Shown: positions 35,141-43,604 of the stretch, piece by piece
Layout of the letters: each line of letters starts with the position of its first letter
Position numbering within the stretch: the stretch's first letter is position 1
Assembly: GCA_025210655.1 (NCBI GenBank)
Contig: JAOARG010000022.1
Span: 42,877 to 106,876 of the forward strand
Length of the DNA stretch: 64,000 bases
Source: Bacillota bacterium
Lineage (GTDB): Bacteria > Bacillota > Clostridia > Peptostreptococcales > Acidaminobacteraceae
Direction: 5' to 3'
Notes under the pieces: generated by a model
Databases searched by the model: none
Seen by the model: only the letters and a program-made list of their open reading frames with translations
What the model was told of the DNA's origin: nothing
Translations under genes and position numbers: made by a program

Positions 35141-35646
35141 GACCCGATCCAACTGCTTTTCTCCGCATAGAGATGACCTAGCAACAAAGTAGTTTAACCA
35201 ATTTAGTACCGCAGTTAGTTGGTCGTAGGTGGTAGTTCAGAAGACCTTTAAGTTCCAATGAAATTTTTCTAACGAAAAGATACTTTATATAAGACCGTAA
35301 TACTTTTAATGATAAAGTAAATCAATTTGTGGTCAATATTATACGGAAGGATTCACTTGCTATGAGTGTCGTAAACTGAAGACCCGAGTCAACTGCTTTT
35401 CTCCGCAAAGAGAGGACCCACCAACAAAGTAGTTTAACCACAAAGAGAAGTTCTTATCCTGTTAAATTAAATCGAAAGTACCGCAGTTAGTTGGTCGTAG
35501 GTGGTAGTTCGGAAGAGCTTTAAGTTCTGATGAAATTTTTCTAATGAAAATATACTTTATATTAGACCATAATACTTTTAATGATAAAGTAAATTCATAT
35601 GGGGTCAATACTATACGGAAGAATTCACTTGATATGAATGTCATAA
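35141..35646. repeat. Two ~240-bp direct repeats
   Basis: Copy 1 (35141-35380) and copy 2 (35381-35646) both start GACCCGA..CAACTGCTTTTCTCC and share CCGCAGTTAGTTGGTCGTAGG, an ACTTTAT/ATAAAGT inverted pair, and ATACGGAAG-ATTCACTTG. Copy 2 has about 26 extra bases after AGTTTAACC. No gene is supported. Blocks are shared, inverted, with 6440-6600. Confidence 0.85.
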
Positions 35647-35648
35647 AA

Positions 35649-35998
35649 ATGCTTTCTGCTGAAGCAAAACCGTAAAATAATTCAGAATTAAAGCATTTCT
35701 AAATAAGAGAACTGAAGGATGCTTTTTGCTGAAGCAAAACCGATAAATAATTCAGAATTAAAGCATTTCTAAATAAGAGAACTGAAGAATGCTTTTTGCT
35801 GAAGCAAAACCGATAAGTAATTCAGAATTAAAGCATTTCTGAATAAGAGAACTGAAGGATGCTTTTTGCTGAAGCAAAACCGATAAATAATTCAGAATTA
35901 AAGCATTTCTGAATAGGAGAACTAAAGAATGCTTTTTGCTGAAGCAAAACCGATAAATAATTTAGAATTAAAGCATTTCTAAATTATTTATCTAGCTT
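35649..35998. repeat. Five tandem 70-bp repeats
   Basis: ATGCTTTTTGCTGAAGCAAA starts a unit at 35649, 35719, 35789, 35859 and 35929, an exact 70-base period with few substitutions. Each unit has ATGCTTT and AAAGCAT as inverted ends plus an inner TTTTGCTGAAGCAAAA hairpin. The last unit is cut after AAAGCATTTC. No reading frame is conserved. Confidence 0.9.
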
Positions 35999-36039
35999 AG
36001 TTAAGTTTTCTTTGCAAATGTATTTTTGGTGTGTTTTTT

Positions 36040-36048
36040 TGCTATAAT
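36040..36048 (+). promoter_or_regulatory. Extended -10 promoter of the transglutaminase gene
   Basis: TGCTATAAT, an extended -10 element, 30 bases before the start, directly after the tandem repeats. No good -35 is visible. Confidence 0.5.
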
Positions 36049-36077
36049 TTAATCATAATAAATAGGGAGGTATATAT

Positions 36078-37352
36078 ATGAAGAAGAGAGCTATATTATC
36101 TATAGGTATGGCATCAGCTGTTCTTATGGGGAGTTTTGCTATGGCTGGGGAAACTGGTATTAGTACTATTACTGAAGCTGTGAATGTTAGTCTTGAAGAG
36201 TCGGTAATGGGAATTAAATATTTAGCAGATGATTTTAGTGATTTGAATTATGATGGATGGACTAGTTATTTTGGTAAGTGGAGTACGGATAATGGTGATA
36301 TATATGTAAGTAATTCTCCAGAATCTTTGATTATTAATGATCAGGAAATTTTTTCGGATTTCTATATGGAGAGTACAGTAATATCATATAATAGTTACAG
36401 TCCTTCCAAAGTAGGGTTTGTTTTTAGAGCCGATAATATAAATAAAAACAAGTATAAATATGATGGATATTACGTGAGTACGGATTTACATAATATGAAA
36501 TTAGAATTTGGAAAGTTTAGTAAGGGAAAGTCAGTTGTTATTGGGACTAAAGTTTTGCCTGATAATGCAAAGTACGGTATCTTTTTAGGTGTTCAGGCGA
36601 TTGGTGATAAATTCGTATTTTCTATAAATCATGAGGATTTTGCTACTTTTACTGATTCTACTTATAAGTTAGGTAAAATAGGCCTTGTCAGTGAGATGGC
36701 TCAGGCAGATTTTGATAGAGTTTTTGCATATGAAATTAAGGACAATGTAATACCAAGTAAAGCAGAAATCAATGCTTTAAAGTATATAAAAGATAATTCG
36801 AAAAAAGGCTTTTTAAAAGTCCTTGAGCTAAATCAAAAACTTGGTCCTACAGATAGACTAGCTATTAATGACCAGGAACTTATAGCCTTTACAAATAAAC
36901 TTGTAGAAGGGGTAGAGGGTGACTATAATAAGGCTCAGACTATATATAAATGGGTTATAGAAAATATATACTATGATAATGACTCTTACACTAGAAAAAA
37001 AGTATTATATTACTCACCTAAGGATGTGTATACTGAAAAATTTACAAGTTGTAATGGTTATTCAAATCTTCTTGCTACTATGCTTAATATTCAGGGTATA
37101 CCTACAATACTTGTAGAAGGTCCAACGGATTATGGTAAATCATACGAGTATAAAGGTAGTCATGTATGGAATGAGGCATATATTGACGGAAGATGGGTAA
37201 TTATGGACTCAACATGGGATTCCTATAATAGATATGAAAATAGTGAATTCCATCCTATGAATAAAATGTTCCTAGATTATTTTGATCCATCAATTGAGGA
37301 GTTTAGCAAAGATCATAAAATAAATAGTTATTTCATTATGACACCTAAATAA
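36078..37352 (+). CDS. Secreted transglutaminase-like protein with N-terminal jelly-roll domain
   Basis: A 424-residue exported protein (signal peptide 1-23, ending AMA). Residues ~50-225 form a LamG/DUF1080-like beta-sandwich (DDFSDLNYDGWTSYFGKW, GFVFRADN, GKIGLVSE), likely a sugar-binding domain. Residues ~270-415 are a transglutaminase-like core with Cys in TSCNGYSNL, His in SHVWNEAY and Asp in VIMDSTWD, the complete catalytic triad of cysteine proteases and transglutaminases. Probably acts on surface proteins or wall peptides. Confidence 0.8.
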   Translation: MKKRAILSIGMASAVLMGSFAMAGETGISTITEAVNVSLEESVMGIKYLADDFSDLNYDGWTSYFGKWSTDNGDIYVSNSPESLIINDQEIFSDFYMESTVISYNSYSPSKVGFVFRADNINKNKYKYDGYYVSTDLHNMKLEFGKFSKGKSVVIGTKVLPDNAKYGIFLGVQAIGDKFVFSINHEDFATFTDSTYKLGKIGLVSEMAQADFDRVFAYEIKDNVIPSKAEINALKYIKDNSKKGFLKVLELNQKLGPTDRLAINDQELIAFTNKLVEGVEGDYNKAQTIYKWVIENIYYDNDSYTRKKVLYYSPKDVYTEKFTSCNGYSNLLATMLNIQGIPTILVEGPTDYGKSYEYKGSHVWNEAYIDGRWVIMDSTWDSYNRYENSEFHPMNKMFLDYFDPSIEEFSKDHKINSYFIMTPK

Positions 37353-37369
37353 AACATAGGAGTGATAGT

Positions 37370-38608
37370 ATGAATAAAAAAGGTTATTGGATTATTATTT
37401 TGTCGGTAATTGTTACAGCTATACTTGCTTATATAGAAGTATCTAGTTACTATAGCGACGGGTATCTAAGGATATCATTAATAAGTGGATCAGTAGCCTT
37501 TTCTTTGTTTTTTTGGGTGTTTTCCATATCTTCCAGAATGAATTATTTAGAAAAATATATTGCTCCTATAGATAAACTATATTTTGTACATAAACTCTTA
37601 TCAGGATTATGTATTTTTTCATTAATAATTCATGGAAATATGATGGAACGTTATAAAGGGGAAGGAACTTCACTTGTAGCCCAGGGAGGTAGAGTGAGTT
37701 TAATCATGTTTGTTATATTTACTCTTTTTTCTCTAATAGGACTTTATATAGTAAGGAAAAACAATAATTTAGCTTATGAGTTATGGAAAAACATCCACCG
37801 ATTTATGTTGTTGCCATTCCTTATCGGAACATATCATACATTAAATAATGGATATATTAAAATATTAAGTTTATCATTATATGGTATATGGATGAGCATA
37901 CTAATATTTGGCGGGATTATTCTTGCTGTTTATTCTTCAATATTATATGACATAATTGGATTTAGAAAAAAAGTTAAGATTTTAAATGTTATAAGACTAA
38001 ATAGAGATATAGTTGAAATTACTATGGAAAAGCCCTTTGATAAAATTAAAGAGGGTCAGTTTGCTTTTTTTAAGTTTTATGGAGAGAAAATAAAAAGTGA
38101 AGCCCATCCATTTACTATTAGTGAAATTGGATTAAGTCATATTAAAATCGCTGTTAAGGCTTCAGGAGATTTTACGAAAATATTATATGACAATATAAGC
38201 ACGGATTATTTAGCTTCTATTAATGGCCCTTATGGTGCCTTTGATTATACTAAAAAATCAAGAAAACAGTTATGGATTGCCGGTGGAATAGGAGTAACAC
38301 CTTTTATGTCTTTTATATCATCAAGTGTAGCAGAAAATTATAATATTAAATTATATTACGTTTATAAAAATAATGATGATAGTGTTTACAAAAATGATAT
38401 AATGGAAAAGGTAGGTTCAAATATAGATTACCATCCTGTTTCCACTAAAGACAGTGGTAGGCCTGATTTTTCCAGAATTATTTCTGAATATGAGCCAGAG
38501 GATATATTCATATGTGGGCCTGTAAAAATGAGAGAGAGTATAATTAATAGTGCCAGAGAAAAGGGATTTTCTAAAAAATCTGTTCATTATGAGAAGTTTT
38601 ACTTTTAG
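37370..38608 (+). CDS. Ferric-reductase-like flavocytochrome
   Basis: A 412-residue membrane oxidoreductase 17 bases after the previous gene. The N-terminal ~205 residues have six membrane helices with two His pairs suited to bis-haem binding: VHKLLSGL...IIHGN and NIHRFMLL...TYHTL. The C-terminal half is an FAD/NAD(P)H reductase domain with HPFTIS (FAD), GPYG, GGIGVTPFMS and ICGPVKM. It moves electrons from NAD(P)H across the membrane to ferric iron, oxygen or another acceptor. Haem acquisition in this organism is not shown by the window. Confidence 0.82.
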   Translation: MNKKGYWIIILSVIVTAILAYIEVSSYYSDGYLRISLISGSVAFSLFFWVFSISSRMNYLEKYIAPIDKLYFVHKLLSGLCIFSLIIHGNMMERYKGEGTSLVAQGGRVSLIMFVIFTLFSLIGLYIVRKNNNLAYELWKNIHRFMLLPFLIGTYHTLNNGYIKILSLSLYGIWMSILIFGGIILAVYSSILYDIIGFRKKVKILNVIRLNRDIVEITMEKPFDKIKEGQFAFFKFYGEKIKSEAHPFTISEIGLSHIKIAVKASGDFTKILYDNISTDYLASINGPYGAFDYTKKSRKQLWIAGGIGVTPFMSFISSSVAENYNIKLYYVYKNNDDSVYKNDIMEKVGSNIDYHPVSTKDSGRPDFSRIISEYEPEDIFICGPVKMRESIINSAREKGFSKKSVHYEKFYF

Positions 38609-38822
38609 CATATATATAAATATGGGAAATAAGTAAAAAACATTTTATGCTCTGGAAGTTATACCCATTAAAAACTAAGGTGATATAATAAATGTAATAT
38701 TGTAGTAATATTAGTGAGTGGATGTTTACGTTTTATTAATATTTTTATAATAAAATATTTATAATAGTTGTATATACTTTGTTTCATATGGTTGTATAAA
38801 ATATATAATAGAGGAGAATGAC

Positions 38823-39866
38823 ATGAAATTATTTAAATATTTAGGATTAGGACTAGTTACTGTAGTATTATCATTGGGACTTATTGGATGTGGAGCTAAG
38901 ACAGATGAAGGTGCAAAAGTAGTTGAGGAAGGCACAGCAGTTGAAGCAAGCGCATCTGAAACTAGTGAAGCTAATGAGTCAAAGGAAAAAGATATGACAG
39001 TTGTTGCCAAAGTTGGTGATACAGAGTTATACCAACATCAAATAGATTCTCAAATGGATTATTTCAAAAATATGATTACCATGCAGTACGGAGAAGACTT
39101 CTTAAAAGACGATAGTGCTAAGGCAATCTTAGAGCAGCAAAAAGCATCTTTCTTAAAAGGAATTATTGATGAAGAAGTTTTATACCAGTTAAGTGTTAAA
39201 TCAGGATTTGAGACAGCTGATGAAGATGTTGAGACTGAGATAGCTAAAATAAAAGAAAATTATGAAAACGACGAAAAATTTGAGGAAGCTCTAAAGGCTA
39301 ATAATTTAGATTTAGAAACACTTAAGAGTAATATTAAAAGAGGTTTATCTTTGAATAAAGTAGTTAATGACATTGTTAAGGATGTTACAGTAGATGCTAA
39401 TGAAGTAAAAGCTTACTATGATGATAATATCAAGTCATATACTGAGGGACCTGGTGCGGAGATGTATCATATCTTAGTTGCTACTGAAGAAGAAGCTAAA
39501 AAAGTTAAAGAAGAGTATGATAATGGAGCTAAATTTGAAGATTTAGCTGCTAAATATGGAACTGATGGTACGAAGGATGTAGGTGGATCATTAGGATTTG
39601 TAACTTATGATTATGCTAACTTCGATAAAGACTTCTTAGCTGGAGCTAAGACTTTAAAAGAAGGTGAAGTATCTGATCCAGTAAAAACTCAGTTTGGATT
39701 CCACATTATCAAGGTTACTGATATTAGAAATGAAGATAAAGTAACTCCTTTTGAAGATGTAAAAGCTACTATTGAATCTCAATTACTGTCAATAGCTAAA
39801 GAGTCTAAGTTAAATGGAGAGATTGAAAAGTTTAAAGAAGATGTAAAAGTTGAGATTATGAATTAA
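38823..39866 (+). CDS. PrsA/SurA-type peptidyl-prolyl isomerase lipoprotein
   Basis: A 347-residue lipoprotein (lipobox LIGC, Cys23) after AGAGGAG. A Glu/Ser/Ala-rich linker leads into a SurA-N-like helical region (about 58-205) and a parvulin rotamase domain (about 210-310: AEMYHILVATEEEA, GGSLGFV, FGFHIIKVTD), followed by a helical tail. It helps exported proteins fold outside the membrane. Size and layout fit the PrsA foldases. A terminator follows. Confidence 0.9.
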   Translation: MKLFKYLGLGLVTVVLSLGLIGCGAKTDEGAKVVEEGTAVEASASETSEANESKEKDMTVVAKVGDTELYQHQIDSQMDYFKNMITMQYGEDFLKDDSAKAILEQQKASFLKGIIDEEVLYQLSVKSGFETADEDVETEIAKIKENYENDEKFEEALKANNLDLETLKSNIKRGLSLNKVVNDIVKDVTVDANEVKAYYDDNIKSYTEGPGAEMYHILVATEEEAKKVKEEYDNGAKFEDLAAKYGTDGTKDVGGSLGFVTYDYANFDKDFLAGAKTLKEGEVSDPVKTQFGFHIIKVTDIRNEDKVTPFEDVKATIESQLLSIAKESKLNGEIEKFKEDVKVEIMN

Positions 39867-39876
39867 AGATTATATA

Positions 39877-39910
39877 ATAGTGTCATAGCATAGCTATGGC
39901 ACTATTTTTC
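39877..39910 (+). terminator. Terminator after the foldase gene
   Basis: ATAGTGTCATAGC-ATA-GCTATGGCACTAT, a 13-bp stem with one G-T pair, then TTTTTC. Confidence 0.8.
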
Positions 39911-39953
39911 TGTTTTGAAGATAATATAATGTTTTTTTAAAGGATGTGAATAA

Positions 39954-40511
39954 ATGGTTTTAGATGTATTGGTGAAAATAGCTAGGGAGTTAAATAGTAA
40001 AAATATAAAATGGGTTGTTGGATCGTCTATAGTAATGAATCATTTTAATTTAGTTGATAAGATGAATGATGTTGATATAATTGTATCAAGGGAAGATATA
40101 CATAAGGCAGATGAAGTACTTAAGCAGATGGGTGTTATGAGACCATTGGAAATTGATCCAGGTATATATACGACAGAGGTATTTCATGAATATGTAGTTG
40201 ATGGAATTGACGTAGATATGATGTGTGGCTTTGGCATTAGCCATGAAGAGGGAATATATGAGTATGAGTTAAATAATGATAGCTATGTAGATAGTTTTAA
40301 TTTAGATGGAGAAAAAATATATTATTCATCACTTGAGGATTGGTATGTATTGTATCAACTGATAGGTGGAAGAGAAGTTAAGGTGAATAAAATTGAAGAC
40401 TATCTCATGAATGAAGATTGTAATGTCTCGAAACTCAGTAATATACTCAAAAAATCACTACCTATAAGTATAGCTAATAGAGTAGAACAATTATTAATAA
40501 AGAAAAAATAA
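39954..40511 (+). CDS. Nucleotidyltransferase-fold protein
   Basis: A 185-residue protein with KWVVGSSIVMNHF followed by MNDVDIIVS and later GIDVDMMCG. The GS...DxD and distal Asp arrangement fits the minimal nucleotidyltransferase fold of the aminoglycoside-transferase-like/AbiEii-type proteins. The C-terminal part is helical. No antitoxin partner is adjacent. Substrate unknown. Confidence 0.6.
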   Translation: MVLDVLVKIARELNSKNIKWVVGSSIVMNHFNLVDKMNDVDIIVSREDIHKADEVLKQMGVMRPLEIDPGIYTTEVFHEYVVDGIDVDMMCGFGISHEEGIYEYELNNDSYVDSFNLDGEKIYYSSLEDWYVLYQLIGGREVKVNKIEDYLMNEDCNVSKLSNILKKSLPISIANRVEQLLIKKK

Positions 40512-40519
40512 AAAAAGAC

Positions 40520-40549
40520 TTGCATTCTTATATGATTATATAGTAATAT
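40520..40549 (+). promoter_or_regulatory. Promoter with overlapping dyad before the permease
   Basis: TTGCAT, 18-base spacer, TAATAT. An imperfect palindrome (ATATGATTATATAGTAATAT, 16 of 20 positions symmetric) covers the -10, as in ArsR-family operators. No arsR gene is in the window. Confidence 0.4.
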
Positions 40550-40582
40550 GACTATAGAGAAATTAAACAAGGAGTGATTAAT

Positions 40583-41551
40583 ATGTTTACATGGCTCGAT
40601 AATCTTGTAAGAATACTACTAGAAAGTGTGTTCAATTTAAGCGTAGAGTCTGCAGTTGGTTCTAGTGTCCACTTCTTTATTTATGATACTATTAAAATTT
40701 TAATTATGTTAAGTATAATGATTTTCCTAATATCATATGTAAGAAGTTTCTTCCCACCAGAGAAAACAAAGAAAATTCTTGAAAGATTTGGTGGTATAAG
40801 TGGTAACATAATGGCGTCTCTATTAGGAATAGTTACACCATTTTGTTCTTGTTCGTCAGTTCCACTTTTTATCGGTTTTATTGAAGCAGGTATCCCTCTA
40901 GGGGTAACATTCTCATTTCTTATTACATCACCAATAGTAAATGAAGCTGCATTTGCAATATTACTAGCTTCATTTGGATGGAAAATAGCAGGACTTTATG
41001 TGTTAACAGGTGTCGCTGTAGGTGTTGTAGGTGGAATTGTGATAGGAATGCTTAAAATGGAAGATGAAGTAGAAGGTTATGTCTACGAAATTAAAATGGG
41101 TGAAAGTTTTATTGAAGAACTAAATCATAAGCAAAGAATGGATTTTGCTATCCAAAATGTCAAAGACATAATTAAAAGAATTTGGTTATTTTTACTAATT
41201 GGTATTGGTATAGGAGCTCTTATCCATGGATGGGCACCATCTGAGTTGCTTGCAAAATATGCTGGAGGAAATAATCCTTTAGCTGTTATAGTAGCTGTAA
41301 TAGGTGGTATACCACTATATTCTAATGCACTTGGAACTATTCCAATAGCAGAAGCCCTAATTAATAAAGGTGTTGGTATTGGAACAGCCCTAGCATTTAT
41401 GATGGCAGTAACTGCACTATCATTCCCAGAAATGGTACTTTTAAGAAAAGTAATCAAGCCAAAATTAATTGGATCATTTGTAACAATTGCAGGAATAGCA
41501 ATAATATTAGTTGGTTATTTATTTAATGGTGTAGCCCATTTATTAATATAA
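40583..41551 (+). CDS. ArsP-like permease (DUF318)
   Basis: A 322-residue permease; ATG 40583 has GGAG 8 bases upstream. About eight to ten membrane helices. The conserved core PFCSCSSVPLFIGFIEAG then SPIVNEAAF, and in the second half GGIPLYSN and ALSFPEMVLL, define the DUF318 permeases, whose studied members (ArsP) export trivalent organoarsenicals. The Cys-Ser-Cys motif in helix 2 is the likely metalloid site. It is followed by a thioredoxin-like gene, the usual partner. Confidence 0.85.
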   Translation: MFTWLDNLVRILLESVFNLSVESAVGSSVHFFIYDTIKILIMLSIMIFLISYVRSFFPPEKTKKILERFGGISGNIMASLLGIVTPFCSCSSVPLFIGFIEAGIPLGVTFSFLITSPIVNEAAFAILLASFGWKIAGLYVLTGVAVGVVGGIVIGMLKMEDEVEGYVYEIKMGESFIEELNHKQRMDFAIQNVKDIIKRIWLFLLIGIGIGALIHGWAPSELLAKYAGGNNPLAVIVAVIGGIPLYSNALGTIPIAEALINKGVGIGTALAFMMAVTALSFPEMVLLRKVIKPKLIGSFVTIAGIAIILVGYLFNGVAHLLI

Positions 41552-41573
41552 TAATATCTAAGGAGGAATTATA

Positions 41574-41801
41574 ATGATAATTAAAATTTTAGGTGGCGGA
41601 TGTGCAAACTGTGATAAGTTAGAAGCGAACGCAAGAGAAGCAGTAGAAGCAATGGGTAAAGAAGCAACTTTTGAGAAAGTTAAGGACTTTGGAGCGATTA
41701 TGGGATACGGAGTTATGAAGACACCAGCCCTAGTAATTGACGAAGAAGTTAAAGTAAGTGGAAGAGTAGCTTCTGTAGACGATATTAAGAAGTTTTTATA
41801 A
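41574..41801 (+). CDS. Small redox-active disulfide (thioredoxin_3) protein
   Basis: A 75-residue thioredoxin-fold protein with active site GGCANC (Cys10, Cys13) and the cis-Pro segment TPALVIDE. Short thioredoxins of this type (TM0996/MTH895) are typically encoded beside DUF318 permeases. It may reduce metalloid compounds or the permease cysteines in the cytoplasm. 22 bases after the permease, with its own AAGGAGG. Confidence 0.88.
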   Translation: MIIKILGGGCANCDKLEANAREAVEAMGKEATFEKVKDFGAIMGYGVMKTPALVIDEEVKVSGRVASVDDIKKFL

Positions 41802-41812
41802 TAATAATATAT

Positions 41813-41850
41813 AAATGCTGAAAATCAATTTTGATTTTCAGCATTTTTTA
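41813..41850 (+). terminator. Terminator after the permease-thioredoxin operon
   Basis: AAATGCTGAAAATCA-ATTT-TGATTTTCAGCATTT, perfect 15-bp stem with T tract. Confidence 0.88.
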
Positions 41851-41911
41851 TTTTACTTAGTCTATCCTTTGTTATATACTTGATTAGGCAATAAACTATG
41901 GAGGTAAACAA

Positions 41912-43279
41912 ATGGATAAAATAATTAAGTTAAATGATGAAATAGAGCTGGATATTGTAGATTTAGGTGATGCTGGTGAAGGTATTGGTAAATATGAAAA
42001 CTTTGCAGTTTTTGTTGAAGATACTGTACCGGGGGATAAGGTTCTTGTAAAGATTACAAAGGCAAAGAAAAGTTTTGCAAAGGGGCAAGTAATCAAGCTA
42101 ATAAAAGAATCTGAATTAAGACAGGATGCACCATGCAAGTATTTTGAAGACTGTGGTGGATGTCAAATTCAAAATATAAAGTACGAGAATCAATTGAAAC
42201 TTAAAGAAAACAAAGTTTCTAATATAATAAAAAGGATTGGTGGATTTACAGGTGTTGAAATCAATCCAATAATCGGAATGGAAAACAGCTTTAGATATAG
42301 AAATAAAGGAGCATTTGTTGTTTCAAAAATTGATGGAAAAGTTGTAATTGGTTTATATAAAAAGAAAAGTCATGAAGTAATTCCAGTAGATGATTGTCTA
42401 ATTCAAGATGAGAAAGTTAAAGACATACTTGAAGGGGTTAAGAAGCATATCATTAAGTTTGACGTAAAGGTATACAATAGAAAAAATAACAGTGGTTTAG
42501 TAAGAAATGTAGTAGTAAGAAAATCTGAGGCTACTGGGGAATATATGGTCATTATAGTTACAAACGGATCAAAACTTCCTATGAGTAAGGTTCTTGCTAA
42601 GACTTTAGTAGAAGGAAATGACAAAATAGTTTCTGTATATCAGAATATTAATAAAAAACATTCTTCAGAAATATTAGGTGAAGACAGTAAGTTATTATTT
42701 GGTCAAGAGAAGATAATCGATGAAATCGATGGACTAAAATTTGAAATTTCACCTTTATCTTTCTATCAAGTTAATTCAGTACAGACAGAGAAACTTTATA
42801 AGAAAGCACTTGAATACTGTAATTTATCTAGAGAAGAATTAGTGATAGATTTATACAGTGGAATAGGTACAATATCACTACTATTAGCAAGGGAAGCTAA
42901 AGAAGTAATAGGTATAGAGTCTGTTAAGCCAGCTGTAGTTGATGCAAGACAAAATGCAAAAATCAATAATATTGAAAATGCTAGATTTATGAGAGCAAAA
43001 GCTGAAGATAAGCTTCCGGAGCTTGTTAAAGACGGCTTTAAGCCTGAAGTGATTGTACTTGATCCACCAAGGGTTGGATGTGATAAGAAAGTACTTGATG
43101 CAATATTAGAAGTAAAACCAGAGAAAATAGTTTATGTATCCTGTAAGCCATCAACACTAGCTAGGGATCTAAAAATTCTTTGTGAATCAGGTGAATATAC
43201 ACTCGAAGAAGTTACACCTGTTGATATGTTTGGGCATAGTGCACATGTTGAGACTGTAGTAAAGTTAATAAAAGCTTAA
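41912..43279 (+). CDS. rlmD: 23S rRNA m5U methyltransferase (RlmD/RumA family)
   Basis: A 455-residue enzyme. An N-terminal TRAM domain (1-65) is followed by the iron-sulfur cysteines CKYFEDCGGC, a central domain, and the SAM-dependent fold with IDLYSGIGTISLLL, LDPPRVG and the catalytic VSCKPSTLARDL. Methylates a uridine of 23S rRNA at C5. Firmicutes often have two paralogues (RlmCD types), so the exact uridine is uncertain. Confidence 0.9.
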   Translation: MDKIIKLNDEIELDIVDLGDAGEGIGKYENFAVFVEDTVPGDKVLVKITKAKKSFAKGQVIKLIKESELRQDAPCKYFEDCGGCQIQNIKYENQLKLKENKVSNIIKRIGGFTGVEINPIIGMENSFRYRNKGAFVVSKIDGKVVIGLYKKKSHEVIPVDDCLIQDEKVKDILEGVKKHIIKFDVKVYNRKNNSGLVRNVVVRKSEATGEYMVIIVTNGSKLPMSKVLAKTLVEGNDKIVSVYQNINKKHSSEILGEDSKLLFGQEKIIDEIDGLKFEISPLSFYQVNSVQTEKLYKKALEYCNLSREELVIDLYSGIGTISLLLAREAKEVIGIESVKPAVVDARQNAKINNIENARFMRAKAEDKLPELVKDGFKPEVIVLDPPRVGCDKKVLDAILEVKPEKIVYVSCKPSTLARDLKILCESGEYTLEEVTPVDMFGHSAHVETVVKLIKA

Positions 43280-43292
43280 AAAAATATTATTC

Positions 43293-43333
43293 AGCAAGCT
43301 TATAGAGTTTTTACTTTAAGCTTGCTTATTTTT
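43293..43333 (+). terminator. Terminator after rlmD
   Basis: AGCAAGCTTA and TAAGCTTGCT pair over 10 bp with a 14-base loop, followed by TATTTTTA. Confidence 0.7.
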
Positions 43334-43498
43334 ATATTTAATTCAAAAATAGTAAGATTCTTTAAAGCATATTCAATTACAATAATCAGTTTAGGTGAAG
43401 ATACTAAGTTGTTCAAAGATAAAAAGGTATCACCAGGTTGCACACCATGGTATTTACCTGATTTTATTAGTATTGAAGCGGATAAAAGAGGCCTTTGA
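43322..43498 (+). pseudogene. Possible gene remnant, C-terminal fragment
   Basis: A 58-codon open frame without a convincing start (the TTG at 43322 lies inside the terminator stem, no ribosome-binding site) ends in protein-like sequence: GEDTKLFKDKKVSPGCTPWY then LPDFISIEADKRGL and a TGA. The amino-acid composition is unlike random AT-rich translation. It could be the end of a decayed gene. No family is recognised. Confidence 0.3.
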
Positions 43499-43604
43499 TT
43501 AAATCATAAGGCTTTCTTAAATTCAGTGATTGCAAACAGCTTATTAAGGATATTAAATAAGTATAGTATTAGATTAGTTGTATTCAACACAGGTGGTGAT
43601 AAGG

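Noticed and set aside
34803..35168. 121-codon frame antisense to arsC
   Set aside because: It is a shadow of arsC codon usage; the plus-strand gene has the full catalytic motif set.
35462..35644. Minus-strand frame within the 240-bp repeats
   Set aside because: It is not conserved between the two repeat copies and has no ribosome-binding site.
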